The notes under the pieces: model-generated
Told to the model about the DNA's origin: nothing
Database searches by the model: none
What the model saw: only the letters and a program-made list of their open reading frames with translations
NCBI GenBank assembly: GCA_018714205.1
Contig: DVNR01000022.1
Coordinates: 1-35,294, forward strand
Length of the DNA stretch: 35,294 bases
DNA from: Candidatus Aphodousia faecipullorum
GTDB lineage: Bacteria > Pseudomonadota > Gammaproteobacteria > Burkholderiales > Burkholderiaceae_F
Direction: 5' to 3'
Shown: one piece after another, positions 35,081 to 35,294 of the stretch
Layout of the letters: each line of letters opens with the position of its first letter
Position numbering within the stretch: the first letter of the stretch is position 1
Position numbers and translations under genes: made by a program

Positions 35081-35100
35081 CTAATGGAAAATTCGGGTTC
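35081..35100 (-). repeat. Right terminal inverted repeat of the IS
   Basis: CTAATGGAAAATTCGGGTTC is the partner of 33706-33725 and is followed by AATT (35101-35104), the right copy of the target duplication. Confidence 0.8.
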
Positions 35101-35106
35101 AATTGA

Positions 35107-35294
35107 ACTCAGTACAGGCGTCACAAGGGCGGCATTAAGGTTCATACAATCCTAAACAACGACACTCTGTTACCCGAAGTCATGGTAATGACTGACGGCA
35201 AAGTTAGTGATATCGCCTTAGCTCGGTCACTGCAACTACCCACCAATCAATGCATTCTCATCATGGACAGGGGATACTCGGATGATGAGTTTTT
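35107..35294 (+). pseudogene. IS4-type transposase, 5'-truncated fragment running off the window
   Basis: The frame from 35107 reads TQYRRHKGGIKVHTILNNDT, then LLPEVMVMTDGKVSDIALAR and CILIMDRGYSDDEF, which is the central part of an IS4-like DDE transposase: the YRRHKGGIKVH segment and the second catalytic Asp in MDRGY. An in-frame TGA (35104-35106) precedes it and the N-terminus with the first Asp is missing. The end with the YREK signature would lie beyond 35294. It is probably a remnant, although the missing 3' part cannot be judged. Confidence 0.75.

Larger units (their letters stand above)
33706..35100 (-). mobile_element. IS1380-family insertion sequence (1395 bp)
   Basis: The element is bounded by imperfect 20-bp inverted ends, GAACCCAGATTTTCCATTAG at 33706-33725 and CTAATGGAAAATTCGGGTTC at 35081-35100 (18 of 20 positions agree after reverse complementing), and flanked by AATT. 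It carries one transposase gene on the minus strand that nearly fills it. The left flank is the integrase remnant and the right flank an IS4-type transposase remnant, so it sits at or near the junction of two other degraded genes. The element looks structurally complete, but its transposase has an in-frame stop. Confidence 0.8.

Noticed and set aside
33195-35294. A defence or toxin-antitoxin system in the accessory region
   Set aside because: All recognisable coding sequence here is integrase or transposase; the remaining short frames overlap these on the other strand and have no supporting features.

Overview
The window looks like a chromosomal segment of a betaproteobacterium, probably order Burkholderiales. 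The evidence is the S10-spc-alpha ribosomal gene order preceded by tuf, the mlaFEDACB-murA-hinT-tatABC-nif3-sspAB order, and the engB-hemB and lptM-lysA / cyaY / mrcA neighbourhoods. Moderate GC, plus the absence of infA, his genes and petABC from positions where I would expect them in free-living Burkholderiales, suggests a host-associated, low-oxygen lineage such as Sutterellaceae. That taxonomic step is inference from memory of synteny, not a database result.

Region 1 (1-14.8 kb, all +): the end of tuf, then rpsJ, rplCDWB-rpsS-rplV-rpsC-rplP-rpmC-rpsQ, rplNXE-rpsN-rpsH-rplFR-rpsE-rpmD-rplO-secY, rpmJ-rpsM-rpsK, rpsD, rpoA and rplQ. Most genes are packed with 0-20 bp gaps or overlap. Seven longer gaps (before rpsJ, rplC, rplN, rpmJ, rpsD, rpoA and rplQ) carry promoters and/or perfect inverted repeats, so the locus is probably several transcription units with structured leader RNAs.

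Region 2 (14.8-23.1 kb): hslR (+) faces engB-hemB (-) across a two-way terminator. It is followed on the minus strand by an AspT/YidE-type transporter, lysA-lptM and, across the opposing gene cyaY (+), mrcA (PBP1a). Functions are heme synthesis, ribosome biogenesis, meso-DAP/lysine metabolism, LPS-assembly support, iron-sulfur metabolism and cell-wall polymerisation.

Region 3 (23.3-33.2 kb, +): a hot-dog thioesterase, the complete Mla phospholipid-transport set (mlaF, E, D, A, C, B), murA, hinT, tatA-tatB-tatC, a Nif3 family gene, sspA-sspB and tRNA-Thr(UGU) with a strong terminator. Most of this concerns envelope homeostasis and protein export.

Region 4 (33.2-35.3 kb): accessory DNA behind tRNA-Thr. 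It holds four copies of a TGATGACC repeat, the 5' remnant of a tRNA-targeting tyrosine integrase, a complete IS1380-type insertion sequence (33706-35100, imperfect 20-bp ends, AATT duplication) whose transposase has one in-frame stop, and a 5'-truncated IS4-type transposase running off the window. It reads as a degraded integrative element.

I did not see a clearly new defence or biosynthetic system. The most interesting unexplained signals are the repeated structured leaders in the ribosomal cluster, terminator-like hairpins lying directly against downstream start codons (mlaF, tatB, hslR), and the nested element remnants at the tRNA.
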